Counted from the first letter of the stretch, positions 1 to 9,976 are shown. The stretch is 64,000 bases of DNA from an uncultured Luminiphilus sp. (GCA_943787485.1 CALSMP010000009.1:62001-126000), one strand, 5' to 3'. Translations and numbers: made by a program. The notes: a model not told the origin generated them from the sequence alone.

Positions 1-1
1 T

Positions 2-571
2 GAAAATTTGGCTCGGGGTGAATTGGTCAGCGCCCATCTTTCGAGTCGCGCCTTTAACCAGTTGCGCACGGAAGAGCAGCTTGGTTATGCGGCCGGGGGC
101 TTTGCTACTGAGCTTGGCGACCATCCGATGCTCGGGCTCTATATCCAAACCCCTGTCAAAGCGCCGGTAGAGATGCTTGCCCGCTTTGACGCGTATCGTT
201 CTGAGTTTGCTGAAGATATGGAGGCTTTGACCAACGAGGATTTCAGCAGAATCAAAGCGGGTGTCATCACTACCCTTACCGAACCACCGAAGAACCTTTC
301 CGACGAGGCGGCTCCCTTTATAAGTGATTGGACGCGAGAGCGTTACGACTTCGATACCCGAGCCCGGCTCATCGCTGCTGTCGAGACGGTGACCTTGCAG
401 GAGGCGAGGGCCTACTACCGCGACACCATGCTGGCAGAGGACAGCGGGCGAATTTTGATTCAGCTCAAAGGAACCACGTTTGCCGAGGCACCCTTCGCCA
501 CGCTGCCCGAAGCGGTGGTGGTTGAGGATGTGGGTGCGTTTCACCGTCAAATGCCGACGCAAAAGAGGTGA
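2..571 (+). CDS. M16 (insulinase/pitrilysin-like) peptidase, C-terminal part
   Basis: The reading frame is open at the left edge of the window, so only the last about 189 residues are present. They carry the segment S-R-A-F-N-Q-L-R-T-E-E-Q-L-G-Y-A, which is characteristic of the C-terminal half of insulysin/protease III-type zinc metallopeptidases. In this family the catalytic HxxEH motif is in the N-terminal half, outside the window; the C-terminal half helps form the enclosed substrate chamber. It degrades peptides, and the pitrilysin members are periplasmic. The gene is followed by a strong inverted repeat and a terminator. Which subfamily (PtrA-like or other) it belongs to cannot be settled from this fragment. 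Confidence 0.85.
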   Translation, partial: ENLARGELVSAHLSSRAFNQLRTEEQLGYAAGGFATELGDHPMLGLYIQTPVKAPVEMLARFDAYRSEFAEDMEALTNEDFSRIKAGVITTLTEPPKNLSDEAAPFISDWTRERYDFDTRARLIAAVETVTLQEARAYYRDTMLAEDSGRILIQLKGTTFAEAPFATLPEAVVVEDVGAFHRQMPTQKR

Positions 572-585
572 CTAACGATTAGCAA

Positions 586-617
586 TTCCCGCTGGCGTAT
601 CCCGTCGCCAGCGGGAA
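586..617. repeat. Perfect 12-bp inverted repeat
   Basis: Arms at 586-597 and 606-617 are exact reverse complements (TTCCCGCTGGCG) separated by 8 bases. The repeat lies 14 bp after the peptidase stop codon. It has no T-run of its own but sits just before the terminator at 630-663, so it is probably part of the 3' end of that transcript, for example as an RNA-stabilising or tandem-terminator hairpin. Confidence 0.6.
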
Positions 618-629
618 CGGTAGCCCCGA

Positions 630-663
630 GCCCCTGATTTTTGAGAAGAAGGGGCATTTTTTT
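630..663 (+). terminator. Rho-independent terminator of the M16 peptidase gene
   Basis: GCCCCT at 630-635 pairs with AGGGGC at 650-655 and is followed by a run of seven T at 657-663. It ends the peptidase transcript and insulates it from aceEF. Confidence 0.65.
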
Positions 664-672
664 GCATTTATA

Positions 673-690
673 ATAGTTCTAAAAAGGAAT
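673..690. repeat. Upstream copy of an 18-bp direct repeat in the aceE leader
   Basis: The 18 bases ATAGTTCTAAAAAGGAAT recur exactly at 746-763. The core TTCT-N5-GGAA is an imperfect dyad, as expected for a dimeric regulator. A TATAAT hexamer overlaps its left end (669-674). It lies in the 193-bp A/T-rich gap before aceE. I infer a binding site for a regulator of pyruvate dehydrogenase; it does not resemble the E. coli PdhR operator. Confidence 0.5.
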
Positions 691-745
691 TGAATGGCAA
701 ATAGGGCTAAAATTATTTAAATTTCGAGCTCAACCAAAGAAAAAT

Positions 746-763
746 ATAGTTCTAAAAAGGAAT
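746..763. repeat. Downstream copy of the 18-bp direct repeat in the aceE leader
   Basis: Exact copy of the element at 673-690, with a 73-bp start-to-start distance (about seven helical turns, so both sites face the same side of the DNA). Its left end again overlaps a TATA-like hexamer (TATAGT, 745-750). It sits 93 bp before the aceE start codon. Confidence 0.5.
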
Positions 764-856
764 CTATTTAGGTTTTGGTGCAAATAGAGCAGCCTAAAGG
801 CGGCAAATACCGCCGCGTTTGCCGCTTAGCGCTCAAGAATTGGGGGATAGAGGTCG

Positions 857-3511
857 ATGATAGAAACAGCAGTTGACGCTCAAGAGCGTCAGGAATGGCT
901 TGATGCCCTTGATGCCGTGGTGCGTCATGGTGGTATTCAGGCCGGTGGTGAGATCGTCAGCTCGCTGGCACAGCATGCCGAGAATTCGGGTGTTCCGCTT
1001 CCTCAAGCCATCACGACCCCATTTCGCAACACCATCCCCCCCGAGCAACAACGTCCCATGCCCGGTGACCTGTTTATGGAGCGGCGGATCCGATCCTTGA
1101 TCCGTTGGAATGCGATGGCGATGGTCATGCGCGCCAATGACAACGAGGACGGTCTTGGCGGGCACATCTCAAGCTTCTCCTCCAGCGCCACCCTCTACGA
1201 CATAGGAATGAACCATTTTTTTCGGGGTACCGAGAATGGTCATCCCGGTGACCTCGTTTTTTATCAAGGCCACAGCGCCCCCGGAATGTATGCGCGGTCT
1301 TTCCTTGAGGGGCACATAAGTGAAGAGCAGCTCACCAATTTTCGTCGGGAAGTCGATGGCAACGGCCTGAGCTCCTACCCTCATCCGTGGCTGATGCCTA
1401 ACTACTGGCAGTTTCCCACGGTTTCGATGGGGCTGGGTCCGATCCAGGCAATTTACCAAGCACACGTCATGAAATATCAGCAAAACAGAGGTTTGGTAGA
1501 TCATCGCGATCGCAAAATCTGGTGCTTCATGGGCGACGGTGAATGCGATGAACCGGAATCACTGGGTGCGATTGCGCTGGCAGGGCGCGAGGGTCTGGGT
1601 AACCTCCACTTTGTGATCAACTGCAACTTGCAGCGCCTCGATGGCCCCGTTAGAGGAAACGGCAAGATCATTCAGGAACTCGAGGGCGTTTTTCGGGGCG
1701 CGGGTTGGAACGTGATTAAAGTGATTTGGGGTCGTAAGTGGGACCCGCTGCTGGAGCGCGATAAGAGCGGCTTATTGCAGAAACGCATGGACGAAGTCTG
1801 CGATGGCGAGTTGCAAAACTTTAAATATAACGGGGGCGCCTACACTCGAGAACATTTTTTCGGCAAATATCCCGAGACGCTGGAATTGGTCAAAGACCTG
1901 AGTGACGAAGACATCATGTACCTAAATCGGGGCGGTCATGATCCTTACAAGGTGTACGCCGCTTATGCGGCTGCTTGCGAGGAAACCCAGCGTCCCACGG
2001 CCATTTTGGCGATGACTGTTAAGGGCTATGGCACCAGTGAGGCGGGTGAGGCGAGCAACGAGACCCATTCGCTGAAAAAGCTGGATTTAAAGAGTTTAAA
2101 GGCGTTTCGGGATCGTTTCGGTGTGCCGATTAGCGATAGCGCGCTTAAGGACGTGCCGTTTTACCGGCCCGACGATGACAGCCCTGAAATGGCTTATATG
2201 CGTGAGCGTCGAGCCCAGCTGGGCGGCCACATTCCGTGCCGCCGTCCGGTGTCATACCACCTGCCTGCCCCTTCCCGGGCAACCTATGCCTCGCAGTTGA
2301 AATCCAGCGGTAAACGCGAAATTTCGACCACGATGGCCTTTGTGCGCATCTTGTCCTCCCTAATCAAAGACAAAGAAATTGGGCAGCGCGTTGTTCCCAT
2401 TGTCCCGGACGAGGCGCGCACGTTTGGGATGGAGGGTATGTTTAGGCAGCTTGGCATTTATTCCGCTGCCGGGCAGAACTACACGCCTCACGATGCGGGC
2501 GGCATTCTCTTTTACAAAGAAGATGTTCAGGGTCAGATTTTGGAGGAGGGCATTAACGAGGCAGGCGCATTCTCGGCCTGGATGGCGGCGGCAACCTCTT
2601 ACAGCGTTTCCGACTACCCGATGATTCCTTTCTTTATTTTCTATTCGATGTTTGGTTTTCAGCGCATCGGTGATCTTGCCTGGGCAGCGGGCGATAGCCA
2701 GGCGCGCGGCTTCCTCATCGGGGGAACATCGGGTCGAACCACCCTCAATGGTGAAGGCTTGCAGCATCAAGATGGTCACAGTCATTTATTGGCCGCAACG
2801 GTGCCGAACTGCGTGAGCTATGACCCCGCCTATGCCTACGAGCTGGCTATCATCATCCAGGATGGCATTCGTCGTATGTATGAGGAAGGGGAGAACTGCT
2901 TCTACTACATCACCACGATGAACGAGAACTACCACCAGCCGGAGATGCCCGAGGGTGTCGAAGAGGGCATCATAAAAGGTATATATAAAAAGGAGCAAAG
3001 CAAAAGCAAGCACTCACTTGCAGTACAGCTTCTGGGTGCCGGTGCGATTCTCCGCGAAGTCGAAGCGGCCGCGGAGATGCTAGAGCGGGACTATGGTGTT
3101 GCCGCGGACGTCTGGAGTATCACGAGCGTGAACGAATTGGCGCGAGAGGGCAAAGATTGCCACCGCTGGAATATGCTTCATCCCACCGAGACCCCTCGCG
3201 AGTCCTACCTGACACAGCAGCTCAAGCAGGCCCAGGGACCTTTTATTGCCGCCACGGATTATATGAAAGCACACACTGATCAGCTGCGAGAATTTATCCC
3301 CGGTCGTTTTACCGTTCTCGGGACCGACGGGTTTGGACGCAGCGATACTCGCGCCAAGTTGCGCAAGCATTTTGAAGTTAACCGCGACTTTGTTGTGCTA
3401 GCGGCCCTCAAGGCACTTGCCGACGAGGGGCAACTTAAACCTCAGGTTGTCGTGGATGCCATGAAGGCGTTGGGCATCGATGCTGAAAAATCTAACCCTC
3501 GATTAGCCTGA
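857..3511 (+). CDS. aceE: Pyruvate dehydrogenase E1 component, homodimeric type
   Basis: It decarboxylates pyruvate with thiamine diphosphate and passes the acetyl group to the lipoyl arms of E2, linking glycolysis to the TCA cycle. The 884-residue length matches gammaproteobacterial AceE (E. coli 887). The thiamine-diphosphate motif starts with GDGE near residue 225 and ends with the conserved asparagine segment NCN about 28 residues later. It is followed after an 18-bp gap by aceF, clearly one operon; no E3 (lpd) gene follows, so that subunit must be encoded elsewhere. The 285-bp upstream gap holds the previous gene's terminator and a direct repeat that may control expression. The ATG at 857 is preceded by a purine-rich AGAGG. 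Confidence 0.97.
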   Translation: MIETAVDAQERQEWLDALDAVVRHGGIQAGGEIVSSLAQHAENSGVPLPQAITTPFRNTIPPEQQRPMPGDLFMERRIRSLIRWNAMAMVMRANDNEDGLGGHISSFSSSATLYDIGMNHFFRGTENGHPGDLVFYQGHSAPGMYARSFLEGHISEEQLTNFRREVDGNGLSSYPHPWLMPNYWQFPTVSMGLGPIQAIYQAHVMKYQQNRGLVDHRDRKIWCFMGDGECDEPESLGAIALAGREGLGNLHFVINCNLQRLDGPVRGNGKIIQELEGVFRGAGWNVIKVIWGRKWDPLLERDKSGLLQKRMDEVCDGELQNFKYNGGAYTREHFFGKYPETLELVKDLSDEDIMYLNRGGHDPYKVYAAYAAACEETQRPTAILAMTVKGYGTSEAGEASNETHSLKKLDLKSLKAFRDRFGVPISDSALKDVPFYRPDDDSPEMAYMRERRAQLGGHIPCRRPVSYHLPAPSRATYASQLKSSGKREISTTMAFVRILSSLIKDKEIGQRVVPIVPDEARTFGMEGMFRQLGIYSAAGQNYTPHDAGGILFYKEDVQGQILEEGINEAGAFSAWMAAATSYSVSDYPMIPFFIFYSMFGFQRIGDLAWAAGDSQARGFLIGGTSGRTTLNGEGLQHQDGHSHLLAATVPNCVSYDPAYAYELAIIIQDGIRRMYEEGENCFYYITTMNENYHQPEMPEGVEEGIIKGIYKKEQSKSKHSLAVQLLGAGAILREVEAAAEMLERDYGVAADVWSITSVNELAREGKDCHRWNMLHPTETPRESYLTQQLKQAQGPFIAATDYMKAHTDQLREFIPGRFTVLGTDGFGRSDTRAKLRKHFEVNRDFVVLAALKALADEGQLKPQVVVDAMKALGIDAEKSNPRLA

Positions 3512-3529
3512 TTGGCACGGAGATAACCT

Positions 3530-5215
3530 ATGGCAACGCTTACGCTAACCGTCCCCGATATTGGTGGTGCCGAGGGCGCTGAAGTCGTCGAGGTGCTTGT
3601 TGCGGTGGGTGATACCGTGACGGTGGATCAGAGTCTTGTCGTGTTGGAGTCGGACAAAGCCTCGATGGAAATACCCGCGACCGCGGAAGGCACCGTCACA
3701 GCACTGAAAATAGCGGTTGGTGACGCCCTGTCCGAGGGTGACGCCATTGTCGAGATCGAAACAGAGCTCTCCACGATTCCCGATCCAGCGGCGTCGTCAA
3801 CTCCGGAGGCCCCAGCCGCCGATGCGCCTTCCGCGCCAGGCCCCAGCGAAAATCCTGTCGATACGCGTTCGCCCGCTGAGTCATCAGTCATGACCGTGGA
3901 AGTCCCCGATATAGGCACGGAGGGCGACGTGGATCTGGTGGAGGTACTGGTTGCGGTTGGGCAGGAAGTCACTGAGGGAGAGTCTTTGGTCCTGCTGGAA
4001 TCCGACAAGGCGTCCATGGAGGTGCCTGCACCTTTAGCCGGCTCAATTACTCGCCTGTTGGTGTCAGCAGGGACTTTAGTGCGGCAGGGGACTCCGCTTT
4101 TAGCGATGTCGGTGCAGAGTCATTCCTCACAGGGAAATGCTGCACCAAGCGCATCGGCGGGTTCGCCCGCCAAGCGGGAAGCGGCGACAACAGCGTCTGA
4201 CACCGCGAGTACCGCAGCTCCGGAGACCGGGCGGCAATTGTCGTCGGGGGTCGGAAGTCCAGTGACGTCACTCGATAGCGCCACGGGTGGACGGTCTGTT
4301 GAGGGTGGGTCGATCTATGCGGGGCCCGCGGTTCGCAAGCTCGCCAGAGAGTTTGGCGTCGACCTATTAAAAGTGAAGGGGTCGGGCACTCGAGGACGGA
4401 TTCTCAAAGAGGACCTTCATCACTTTGTTCAGCAAGCACTTCAGGGTGCGTCAGGTACAACATCGGGCGGGCAGGGCGCAGGCATCCCGGTTATTCCCGA
4501 GGTGGATTTCAGCCAGTTTGGTGCCATCGAAGAGACTAGCCGCTCTCGCCTCGACAAGGTGACGGCGGCGAACATGAGTCGGTCTTGGCTTAACGTGCCT
4601 CATGTCACGCAGTTTGATGACGCCGACATCACCGACCTAGAGTCATTTCGGTCGGAGATGAAGCGGGAGGCCGAACAGCGCGGCACCAAATTGACGCCGA
4701 TGCCATTTATTTTGAAAGCCTGCGCAGTGGCTCTGGCGCGTCATCCCAAGTTAAAGACCTCCCTCGCGCAGGGCGGCGAAACGCTGGTATACAAGCATTA
4801 TTGTCATATCGGTATGGCGGTAGATACTCCGGCAGGTCTCGTGGTTCCGGTCATCAGGGACGTCGATAAGAAAGGTCTATGGGAGCTCTCCGAGGAAATG
4901 GCTCATCTCGCCGCCTTGGCGCGCGATAAAAAGTTGAAGCCCGATCAAATGCAGGGAGGCGTATTTACCATTAGCAGTCTCGGTAACATCGGCGGCCGCG
5001 GTTTTACACCGATCGTCAATGCGCCGGAGGTCGCTATCCTTGGGGTATCGAGGGCGTCGATACAGCCGGTCTGGAATGGCAGTGAATTCGCACCGCGCAA
5101 ACAGCTGCCCTTGTCGCTGTCTTATGACCACCGCGTTATTAATGGCGGCGACGCGGGCCGATTTTTGACGGAGCTTGTGGGTTTGTTATCCGACATTCGC
5201 CGCACCTTGTTGTGA
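3530..5215 (+). CDS. aceF: Pyruvate dehydrogenase E2, dihydrolipoyl acetyltransferase
   Basis: Core of the pyruvate dehydrogenase complex: it carries acetyl groups on lipoyl-lysines and transfers them to CoA. Domain order: lipoyl domain 1 (lysine about 43 in ESDKASME), an Ala/Pro/Ser linker, lipoyl domain 2 (lysine about 160), a second linker, the E1/E3-binding domain (about 264-300, AGPAVRKLAREFGV) and the catalytic domain (about 330-561). The catalytic motif reads DHRVING near residue 533; the usual Asp is Asn, as in the Azotobacter vinelandii E2p. Two lipoyl domains rather than three is a common pseudomonad-like arrangement. The start has GGAG seven to ten bases upstream. It is co-transcribed with aceE. 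Confidence 0.96.
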   Translation: MATLTLTVPDIGGAEGAEVVEVLVAVGDTVTVDQSLVVLESDKASMEIPATAEGTVTALKIAVGDALSEGDAIVEIETELSTIPDPAASSTPEAPAADAPSAPGPSENPVDTRSPAESSVMTVEVPDIGTEGDVDLVEVLVAVGQEVTEGESLVLLESDKASMEVPAPLAGSITRLLVSAGTLVRQGTPLLAMSVQSHSSQGNAAPSASAGSPAKREAATTASDTASTAAPETGRQLSSGVGSPVTSLDSATGGRSVEGGSIYAGPAVRKLAREFGVDLLKVKGSGTRGRILKEDLHHFVQQALQGASGTTSGGQGAGIPVIPEVDFSQFGAIEETSRSRLDKVTAANMSRSWLNVPHVTQFDDADITDLESFRSEMKREAEQRGTKLTPMPFILKACAVALARHPKLKTSLAQGGETLVYKHYCHIGMAVDTPAGLVVPVIRDVDKKGLWELSEEMAHLAALARDKKLKPDQMQGGVFTISSLGNIGGRGFTPIVNAPEVAILGVSRASIQPVWNGSEFAPRKQLPLSLSYDHRVINGGDAGRFLTELVGLLSDIRRTLL

Positions 5216-5394
5216 CGCGAACTGTCATGGCGCACCTTGTTATGAACAGCCGAATCGCAAGCCGCTATGCCGTGAGCAGCGCTTGTACAGTCAACGTATT
5301 TAGCTGCCCACGCTTAGAGTATTCTGGCAAGTCACCTCAGTGAGTCACATTGAAGCGGCGAGGGTAGTAAAGTAGCCATGAGGGGTCGAGCAGT

Positions 5395-6024
5395 ATGACC
5401 ATCGGCGGTGCCGTGTTATTGGCTGCCGGGGCGGGCAGTCGCTTGGGCGGGCGACCCAAAAGTCTGCTCAGGGTTGACGGCGAGCTCCTGATCCATCGCC
5501 AGTTGAGTGCCCTTCATGTGCTAAACATTTCACCGATTATGGTGGTGCTAGGCCATCACGGCGAAGCAATCCGTCCTGCTCTGAAGCACACTTTGGCTGT
5601 GAATACGGTCAGCCATCCCACTCAAACACACTCTCAGGCCGACTCGTTGCGACTGGGTCTCGGCGCGCTGCCCGTGGGTTTGGCTGACGTGCTGGTAACT
5701 CCTTTAGACATGCCGCTGCTGGATCAGGCCGCCTATCAAGACCTGATCGCTGCGTGGCAGCAAAGAGGCCAAAAAACGACCTTTCTGGGTCCCGTGGTTG
5801 GGGGCAAGCCTGGGAATCCGGTCATACTCGCCGGTAGCATCATTCCAGCCATTGTCGCGGGTAATGGGCCCTATGGCAGCGGGCGCTGGCGAGATTACGG
5901 TGCCCCCGGGGTCGAGCATTGGCAGTCCGATAATCCGGCTTACGTAACAGACATCGATACCGAAGAAGACAGGGTTCGGGTTGTGTCGGATTTCAGCCTC
6001 TCAGTGGCGTGGGATGAGATCTGA
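5395..6024 (+). CDS. MobA/MocA-like nucleotidyltransferase
   Basis: The N-terminus has the nucleotide-binding signature [17 protein letters not shown] (about residues 8-24), typical of the MobA-like NTP transferase family, and TPLDMP near residue 103 supplies the metal-binding Asp. Length (209 aa) and motifs fit the CTP:molybdopterin cytidylyltransferase (MocA/CoxI-associated) branch more than sugar-nucleotide transferases. The expected role is addition of CMP or GMP to molybdopterin for a molybdoenzyme, but no molybdoenzyme gene is nearby, so the substrate is open. It stands alone between aceF and fabV. The ATG at 5395 follows a weak GGGG. Confidence 0.75.
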   Translation: MTIGGAVLLAAGAGSRLGGRPKSLLRVDGELLIHRQLSALHVLNISPIMVVLGHHGEAIRPALKHTLAVNTVSHPTQTHSQADSLRLGLGALPVGLADVLVTPLDMPLLDQAAYQDLIAAWQQRGQKTTFLGPVVGGKPGNPVILAGSIIPAIVAGNGPYGSGRWRDYGAPGVEHWQSDNPAYVTDIDTEEDRVRVVSDFSLSVAWDEI

Positions 6025-6098
6025 GCAACCAGCTGTCGCGTGGTAGACTCTCCCGCCTCGAATTTAGGTGCCAGCACATAAGCAAAGGTGGATTACAC

Positions 6099-7292
6099 AT
6101 GGTGATTAAGCCCCGCGTTCGCGGTTTCCTCTGCACAACAACCCACCCCGAAGGCTGTCGAGAAAACGTGCGTCGACAGATCGCGCATGTGCAGTCCGGT
6201 GGGCCGGTCACCGATGGACCCAAGCGCGTTCTGGTGTTGGGTGCATCAACCGGCTACGGCTTGGCTTCGCGTATTACGGCGGCTTTTGGCTGCGGCGCGT
6301 CGACGATTGGCGTGTTTTTTGAAAAGGAAGGCAGCGAGAAAAAACCGGGCACGGCAGGTTGGTACAACGCGGCGGGCTTTCATGAGCAAGCCGAGGCGGC
6401 GGGCCTTTACGCCAGAAGCTTAAATGGCGACGCGTTTTCGGATGAGATGAAGACTCGGGTTATCGATCTCATAAAAGCTGATCTCGGTCAGATTGATCTG
6501 GTGGTCTACAGCCTCGCGGCTCCGCGACGAACCCACCCCAAAACGGGGGTCGTGCACAACTCCACGTTAAAACCCATTGGCGGAGACACCACGCAAAAAG
6601 GCGTGAACACCGATAAGGAAGCTATTCAGGAATATCATCTAGAGGCGGCGACGCAGGAAGAAATCGACAACACCGTTGCGGTCATGGGCGGCGAAGATTG
6701 GCAGATGTGGATTGAGGCGCTCGATAGTGCCGGCGTGCTGGCCGACGGCGCGAAAACGACGGCGTACACCTACATTGGGGAGAAGATTACCTGGGATATT
6801 TACTGGCACGGAACGATTGGTGCTGCGAAGCAGGATCTGGACAAGCGCGTAGTGGATATCCGCGCGCTGCTGGCAAAGCGCGGCGGTGATGCTCGGGTAT
6901 CGGTGTTAAAAGCGGTGGTCACGCAGGCGTCGGCGGCGATCCCCGCCATGCCCATATACCTTGCTATTTTGTTCAAGGTGATGAAGGCGCGCGGTGTTCA
7001 CGAGGGCTGTATAGAGCAGGTCAATCGGTTGTTTCGCGAGTCGCTGTATGGCGATGTTCGTGGCGTTGATGACGAAGGGCGTCTCCGGGCCGATGGTCTC
7101 GAGCTCGATCCCGAGGTGCAGGCAGAAGTCGCGGCGATTTGGGACCAGATTGATACCGACAACCTAAAGAGCCTGTCTGATTTTGACGGGTACCGCCGTG
7201 AGTTTTTGCAGCTGTTTGGGTTTGAGGTCGAGGGCGTCGATTACGATGCCGATGTTGATCCGGTGGTACCGATCGCTCAGCTCGTTAATTGA
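6099..7292 (+). CDS. fabV: Trans-2-enoyl-CoA/ACP reductase, FabV type
   Basis: NADH-dependent reduction of the enoyl thioester in the last step of each fatty-acid elongation cycle. It is an alternative to FabI, and FabV enzymes of pseudomonads and vibrios are known to be insensitive to triclosan. The 397-residue length is typical. The N-terminus [20 protein letters not shown] and the NAD-binding GASTGYG are family hallmarks, and Tyr235 and Lys244 fit the catalytic Tyr-x8-Lys spacing of FabV. The stop codon overlaps the ATG of the following hydrolase gene (TGATG), indicating coupled translation. Whether a separate FabI exists cannot be seen here. Confidence 0.96.
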   Translation: MVIKPRVRGFLCTTTHPEGCRENVRRQIAHVQSGGPVTDGPKRVLVLGASTGYGLASRITAAFGCGASTIGVFFEKEGSEKKPGTAGWYNAAGFHEQAEAAGLYARSLNGDAFSDEMKTRVIDLIKADLGQIDLVVYSLAAPRRTHPKTGVVHNSTLKPIGGDTTQKGVNTDKEAIQEYHLEAATQEEIDNTVAVMGGEDWQMWIEALDSAGVLADGAKTTAYTYIGEKITWDIYWHGTIGAAKQDLDKRVVDIRALLAKRGGDARVSVLKAVVTQASAAIPAMPIYLAILFKVMKARGVHEGCIEQVNRLFRESLYGDVRGVDDEGRLRADGLELDPEVQAEVAAIWDQIDTDNLKSLSDFDGYRREFLQLFGFEVEGVDYDADVDPVVPIAQLVN

Positions 7293-8125
7293 TGGCTATG
7301 CAAGCGGGAATTGTCCAACAGCTTTCCAGTCGGGTGAGACGGCTGGTGGCGCCCAATCCCGGGCCAATGACCGGTGCGGGAACCAATACCTACCTGATTG
7401 GCACTGATGACGTGGCGGTCCTCGATCCCGGTCCAGCGATTCCCGAGCATATCGAACGTATCGTAGAGGCCGGCGCCGGTAAGATTACCCGGCTTGTCTG
7501 TACGCATACGCACCCCGATCATTCCCCTGCCGCGGCAGTTATCGCCAGTAGGTTAGGAGTGCCCATGATCGGCGCGCTGACGGCGGATGATCAGCACCAG
7601 GACAGATCGTTCGTACCTGATGAACAGTTGACTGATGGTTCGCTGATTGCCGGTGGCGACTGGCAGTTGCGGGCGATCGCCACCCCGGGGCATGTGGACA
7701 ATCACTTTTGTTTTTTGCTCGAAGAAGAGGGCATGGTGTTTGCTGGCGACCACATCATGAATGGATCGACCGTGGTTATCGTGCCTCCCGGGGGTAACAT
7801 GAAAGCTTATATCGCCTCCCTCGAGCGCCTCCTCGATTTTCCCGTCAGCGCGATTGCGCCGGGTCACGGCGAGATCATCCCCGACTGCCGCGGGGAAGTG
7901 GAGAAATTGGTTCGACACCGATTGATGCGCGAGGCCAAGGTTGTGGCGGGCTTGCGACAAACGGGACCGGCGACGCTCGATGAGTTGGTCGTGGTGGTTT
8001 ACAACGACGTAGATCAATCACTACACGAATGGGCCAAGCTGTCGATGTTGGCGCATCTAATTAAACTGGACGAGGATGGTCAGGTGATCGAACAGGGCGG
8101 CCGCTGGCGTTTATCCTTAGATTGA
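7292..8125 (+). CDS. Metallo-beta-lactamase-fold hydrolase (LACTB2-like)
   Basis: The zinc-binding signature H-T-H-P-D-H lies at about residues 72-77 and a second metal ligand is in TPGHVDNH; the C-terminal winged-helix-like part resembles the LACTB2/glyoxalase II-like branch. Family members hydrolyse thioesters, RNA or other esters, so the substrate here is unknown. The ATG at 7292 overlaps the fabV stop (TGATG); an in-frame TTG at 7289 is less likely. Coupling to fabV suggests co-expression, though a functional link to fatty-acid metabolism is only a guess. Confidence 0.8.
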   Translation: MAMQAGIVQQLSSRVRRLVAPNPGPMTGAGTNTYLIGTDDVAVLDPGPAIPEHIERIVEAGAGKITRLVCTHTHPDHSPAAAVIASRLGVPMIGALTADDQHQDRSFVPDEQLTDGSLIAGGDWQLRAIATPGHVDNHFCFLLEEEGMVFAGDHIMNGSTVVIVPPGGNMKAYIASLERLLDFPVSAIAPGHGEIIPDCRGEVEKLVRHRLMREAKVVAGLRQTGPATLDELVVVVYNDVDQSLHEWAKLSMLAHLIKLDEDGQVIEQGGRWRLSLD

Positions 8126-8151
8126 CGCAAGACTCGCAGCCTGTGGACAAT
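8122..8151 (+). promoter_or_regulatory. Candidate sigma-70 promoter for the acyl-CoA synthetase gene
   Basis: TTGACG (8122-8127, one mismatch to TTGACA) is followed after 18 bp by GACAAT (8146-8151, two mismatches). It begins within the stop codon of the upstream gene and lies 63 bp before the start of the acyl-CoA synthetase. It was predicted by eye only. Confidence 0.35.
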
Positions 8152-8213
8152 ACATAACGAAACATAGAAAACAACACGAACCGCATACTACGAAACGATA
8201 AGAGGAGACCCCC

Positions 8214-9845
8214 ATGCAGGGCTTGATGATGGACATTCCGCTGACGATAACGTCAATTATTCGTCATGCAGAGAATGTGCACGGGCACAAAGAGATCGTG
8301 TCCATCACGCGGGATAACCCCCGACATCGCTATACCTATCGCGACGCGTTCAAGCGCAGTCGTCAGTTGGCAAATGCGATTTCAGCCTGGGGACTTGAGC
8401 GTAGCGATCGAATTGCCACCTTGGCCTGGAATGACTACCGGCACCTCGAAACCTATTACGCCGCCGCCTGCTCGGGTTATGTCTGCCACACCATTAACCC
8501 CCGTTTGTTTCCCGAGCAGATTGTCTACATTATCAATCACGCCGACGATCAGTACGTTTTTGTCGACCCTGATTTTATGCCCTTGATTGAGCAGGTCGCC
8601 AAGGAATGTGCCAGCGTCAAAGGCTGGGTAGTGATGACCACCCGCGAGCATATGCCGGATACCACGCTCGACAATGTCCACTGCTACGAGGAGTTGATGG
8701 CCGGGCAGCCAGAGACCTTTGATTGGCCTGAGCTCGATGAACGCGATGCCTGTGCACTTTGTTATACCTCCGGTACAACCGGCAATCCGAAGGGAGTGAT
8801 GTATAGCCACCGGTCAACCGTCTTGCACACTTACGCCACGCTCATGCCCGACGCGCTCGGGATGTCGGCGGGGGACGTGGTGTTGCCCATAGTGCCCATG
8901 TTTCACGTTAACGCCTGGGGTAATCCCTACGCCTGTCCCGTCGCGGGAGCCAAGTTGGTGATGCCCGGTAACAAAATGGGCGATGGCGAAACTCTGGCGG
9001 CACTGATTAACGAGGAAGGCGTCACGATGTCGGCGGGGGTGCCCACGGTATGGCTCAACCTCCTCGCTCACCTGAAAAGCTCTGGCCAGCGGGTCGATAC
9101 GCTGAAACAGGTGGTGGTGGGTGGTTCCGCCTGTCCGCTCTCGGTCATGGAGGAGTTTGATACCTACGGGGTCGATACTCGCCATGCCTGGGGAATGACC
9201 GAGATGAGTCCGTTGGGCACAGGGAATTCATCGGGTTCCCATCGAAACCTTTACAGCGAGGAGGAATTTAAGAAGCTGCGGACAAACGTTGGCACGCCAA
9301 TTTGGGGTGTCGAGGTGAAAATCACCGATGACGATAACAAGGAGCTACCGTGGGATGGCCAGGCGTTCGGCGCGTTGAAGGTGAGAGGTCCTTGGATTTG
9401 CTCGAGCTACTACAAGCTTGAAGGCTCCGATGCTCATGCTGAACCGGGTTGGTTCGAGACCGGCGACGTGGCCACGATCAGTCCCGAAGGGTTCGTGGCG
9501 ATTACCGACCGAACCAAAGACGTTATTAAGTCGGGCGGTGAATGGATTTCCTCGATTGAGGTCGAAAACTGCGCGACCGGTCATGACAAGGTCGCTGAGG
9601 CCGCTGTGATTGGCCGCATTCACCCCAAGTGGGGCGAGCGCCCCTTGTTAATCGTGGTGCGAAATGGGGCCGGCGCCGATTTAACCCCCGACGAGCTCAA
9701 AGGCTTTCTCGAGGGCAAGATCGCCAAGTGGTGGATCCCTGACGATGTGCAGTTCATCGAGGATATGCCCCACACCGCGACCGGGAAGATCCAAAAGACC
9801 GCGCTGCGGGATATGTTTGCGGATTATCAGTTTCCCGACGCCTGA
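8214..9845 (+). CDS. Medium/long-chain acyl-CoA synthetase (AMP-forming)
   Basis: It activates a carboxylic acid to its CoA thioester through an acyl-adenylate. The AMP-binding P-loop [11 protein letters not shown] is at about residues 184-194, GWFETGDVA marks the hinge region, and the C-terminal catalytic lysine is in TATGKIQK near residue 525. The N-terminus ([17 protein letters not shown]) resembles AlkK-type medium-chain fatty-acyl-CoA ligases and the DmdB 3-methylmercaptopropionyl-CoA ligases of marine bacteria; these subfamilies cannot be separated by eye. It is a monocistronic unit with a strong AAGAGGAG ribosome site before the ATG. Confidence 0.85.
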   Translation: MQGLMMDIPLTITSIIRHAENVHGHKEIVSITRDNPRHRYTYRDAFKRSRQLANAISAWGLERSDRIATLAWNDYRHLETYYAAACSGYVCHTINPRLFPEQIVYIINHADDQYVFVDPDFMPLIEQVAKECASVKGWVVMTTREHMPDTTLDNVHCYEELMAGQPETFDWPELDERDACALCYTSGTTGNPKGVMYSHRSTVLHTYATLMPDALGMSAGDVVLPIVPMFHVNAWGNPYACPVAGAKLVMPGNKMGDGETLAALINEEGVTMSAGVPTVWLNLLAHLKSSGQRVDTLKQVVVGGSACPLSVMEEFDTYGVDTRHAWGMTEMSPLGTGNSSGSHRNLYSEEEFKKLRTNVGTPIWGVEVKITDDDNKELPWDGQAFGALKVRGPWICSSYYKLEGSDAHAEPGWFETGDVATISPEGFVAITDRTKDVIKSGGEWISSIEVENCATGHDKVAEAAVIGRIHPKWGERPLLIVVRNGAGADLTPDELKGFLEGKIAKWWIPDDVQFIEDMPHTATGKIQKTALRDMFADYQFPDA

Positions 9846-9976
9846 GGCCACCTGCTAAGCGGTTTTGAGACTGGTATTATTCCCCGTCTCGGATAGAGGT
9901 GGTGGTGTGAATCGTCAATGGTTAGCGGCACAATAAGGGCGAGTTGTCCTTTGCAGGGCTTCACATCGGGAATTTG

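Noticed and set aside
640..668. GGGGCATTTTTTTGCA resembling a sigma-54 -24/-12 pair before aceE
   Set aside because: The GG and GC spacing and flanks do not fit TGGCAC-N5-TTGC, and the bases are explained by the terminator stem and T-run.
833..1191. Minus-strand open frames over the start of aceE
   Set aside because: They are shadows of a well-conserved plus-strand gene with no family match or ribosome site.
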